Of a stretch of 7,506 nucleotides of DNA, positions 6,170-7,506 are shown one piece after another. Source of the DNA: Chitinophagaceae bacterium (GTDB lineage: Bacteria; Bacteroidota; Bacteroidia; Chitinophagales; Chitinophagaceae); the NCBI GenBank assembly GCA_947452875.1, contig CANGEZ010000093.1:1-7506 (forward strand). The letters run 5' to 3'. Made by a program: the position numbers and the translations under genes. Under the pieces are notes generated by a model. The model did not search any database. It was not told the DNA's origin and saw nothing but the letters and a program-made list of their open reading frames with translations. Position 1 is the stretch's first letter; each line of letters begins with the position of its first letter.

Positions 6170-7455
6170 TTCACTTCTGCCAGAATAAAGAAACTTCCAC
6201 ACACAACTATTACATCATTTTCATTCGCTGTTTTTTTTGCGGCGGAAATGGCTTCATTCACATCATCATAACTTTCTCCAACTAAGTTTTTTTCATTTGC
6301 CAAAGCTTTAAGCTCCGCATGAGGAAGCGCACGGGGGATATGAGCATTGGTAAAATAATAATTTGCATTATTAGGAAGCAATTCAAGTACAGCAGAAATG
6401 TCTTTGTCATTTACAAAGCCTATTACAAAATGATAATTAGCGTTGCCGTGATTTTCTTTTAATTGTTGTAACAATGCACTGATACCATCTTTATTATGTG
6501 CCACATCATGAATGCATAAAGGAGCTTCAGAAACCACGTCCCATCTGCCTTTCAGACCGGTAATGGTTTTTACGTTTGCTAATGCGAGCTTTTCATTAGG
6601 TTCATCTATTTCAAATCCAAGTGTTGCCAATATTTTTTCTGCAGCTAAAATGGTTCGCAGATTTTTTAATTGATAGTTACCATTAAGGTCGAGTGTAAAA
6701 ATTTCAGAATGTTGATTTGATTTATCTGTGACTTTGCACTTTAAAAATTGATGACTATTTTCTAGAAGTGTAGTTTCATAAATTTCTGATGCGTAAAGAA
6801 TTGGAGCATTCATTTCATGTGCTTTCTTTTCAAAAACAGGTTTTGTCTCTTGTAAATATTCTCCAATGACAATAGGTGTATTGTTTTTAATAATGCCTGC
6901 TTTTTCAAATGAAATGGCTTCCAGTGTATTGCCTAATAAGTTCGTGTGATCGTAACCGATATTAGTGATGATGGAAAGTATTGGGTTGATGATATTGGTG
7001 CTGTCGAGTCGTCCACCAAGTCCTGTTTCTATTACAGCAATATCAACTTCATGCAAAGCGAAATATTCAAAAGCCATGGCAACAGTGAGCTCGAAGAAAG
7101 AAGGCTGTATATCCTGACAAATGCTTTTTGTTTTTTCAGTAAAAGCAACAACAAAATCTTGGTCAATCATCTTTCCATTGATACGAATTCTTTCACCGAA
7201 ATCTTTGATGTGAGGGGAGGTGTATAATCCAGTTTTAAATCCTTGTTGTTGCAACATCGCTGCTAACATGTGGCTCGTGCTTCCTTTACCGTTAGTGCCA
7301 GCTATATGAATGGATTTGAATTTATTTTGTGGATTGTCTAATGCGTCACAAAGTGCAACCGTATTGTGTATGTCTTCTTTATAAGCAGCAGCGCCTATTC
7401 GAGAAAACATGGGCAGTTGTGAATATAGATAGGATAAAGCTTCTTCGTAAGTCAT
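6163..7455 (-). CDS. folC: Folylpolyglutamate synthase / dihydrofolate synthase
   Basis: This is an ATP-dependent cytoplasmic ligase of the Mur-ligase family. It adds glutamate to dihydropteroate to make dihydrofolate and extends the polyglutamate tail of folates. Visible motifs, in order: HIAGTNGKGST P-loop at 50-60, YTSPHIKDFGERIRING at 78-94, ETGLGGRLDSTN at 143-154, DHTNLLG at 169-175, EKAGI at 184-188 with Lys185 at the position of the modified lysine in FolC/Mur enzymes, KGRWDVV at 302-308 opening the C-terminal domain, HDVAHN at 316-321, and the terminal CGSFFILAEV at 419-428. The length of 430 residues is normal. Both activities are assumed, as for most bacterial FolC; a folylpolyglutamate-only enzyme cannot be excluded. 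The start fits the family N-terminus (YEEALSYLYSQLPMF). An out-of-frame ATG lies five bases upstream. The gene ends convergently inside the Nudix stop region. Confidence 0.95.
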   Translation of the reverse strand: MTYEEALSYLYSQLPMFSRIGAAAYKEDIHNTVALCDALDNPQNKFKSIHIAGTNGKGSTSHMLAAMLQQQGFKTGLYTSPHIKDFGERIRINGKMIDQDFVVAFTEKTKSICQDIQPSFFELTVAMAFEYFALHEVDIAVIETGLGGRLDSTNIINPILSIITNIGYDHTNLLGNTLEAISFEKAGIIKNNTPIVIGEYLQETKPVFEKKAHEMNAPILYASEIYETTLLENSHQFLKCKVTDKSNQHSEIFTLDLNGNYQLKNLRTILAAEKILATLGFEIDEPNEKLALANVKTITGLKGRWDVVSEAPLCIHDVAHNKDGISALLQQLKENHGNANYHFVIGFVNDKDISAVLELLPNNANYYFTNAHIPRALPHAELKALANEKNLVGESYDDVNEAISAAKKTANENDVIVVCGSFFILAEVNQ

Positions 7456-7506
7456 TGCATAAAAATAAATACAATTTCTTAGGGAGAGAATTTTTAATTC
7501 ACATCA

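Noticed and set aside
6946..7227. Open frame of 93 codons on the plus strand inside folC.
   Set aside because: It is antisense to strongly conserved FolC motifs, shows no recognisable domain and has no leader; it is a shadow of the real gene. The same holds for the shorter antisense frames inside fbp, the ABC ATPase, FKBP and DinB genes.
7488..7500. Small palindrome gaattttaattc-like sequence upstream of folC.
   Set aside because: Five-base A/T-rich arms around a 3-base loop are expected by chance in this composition; no promoter box could be assigned with confidence in the last 51 bases.

Overview
The window looks like ordinary chromosomal DNA from a member of the Bacteroidota, probably close to Chitinophagaceae or Sphingobacteriia. 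The DNA is AT-rich. None of the starts has a convincing Shine-Dalgarno sequence; the leaders are A/T-rich instead. Protein-level resemblance also fits this group: the class I FBPase, the monofunctional aspartokinase with its KFGGAS motif, and the YafK-type transpeptidase. The taxonomic call is inference from family resemblance; no search was run.

Layout. (1) Bases 1-162 are the 3' end of a 4-hydroxyphenylpyruvate dioxygenase gene (tyrosine catabolism). (2) Bases 163-385 are an intergenic stretch with a six-copy 9-bp tandem repeat and two hairpins. (3) 386-1153 (+) is an exported YafK/DpaA-like L,D-transpeptidase-fold protein. It meets, tail to tail with one spare base, (4) aspartokinase at 1155-2417 (-). 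(5) A 115-bp divergent promoter region separates aspartokinase from a run of five same-strand genes at 2533-6169: class I fructose-1,6-bisphosphatase, an ABC-2-type exporter ATPase, an exported FKBP prolyl isomerase, a DinB/YfiT-like metalloenzyme and an ADP-ribose-type Nudix hydrolase. Gaps in this run are 3, 44, -1 and 9 bases, so it may be one transcription unit, possibly with an internal promoter before the FKBP gene. (6) 6163-7455 (-) is folC, which overlaps the end of the Nudix gene by 7 bases. The final 51 bases are its upstream region.

The genes do not form one pathway. They cover amino-acid metabolism (HPPD, aspartokinase), gluconeogenesis (FBPase), cell-envelope maintenance (YafK-like protein, FKBP), export (ABC ATPase), metabolite housekeeping (Nudix, DinB) and folate synthesis (FolC).

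I found no undescribed system, mobile element, CRISPR array or RNA gene. The items most worth a second look are: an 11-codon frame overlapping the ABC ATPase stop exactly where the membrane partner gene would normally begin, possibly the stub of a lost permease; the 9-bp minisatellite; and the two stem-loops next to it.
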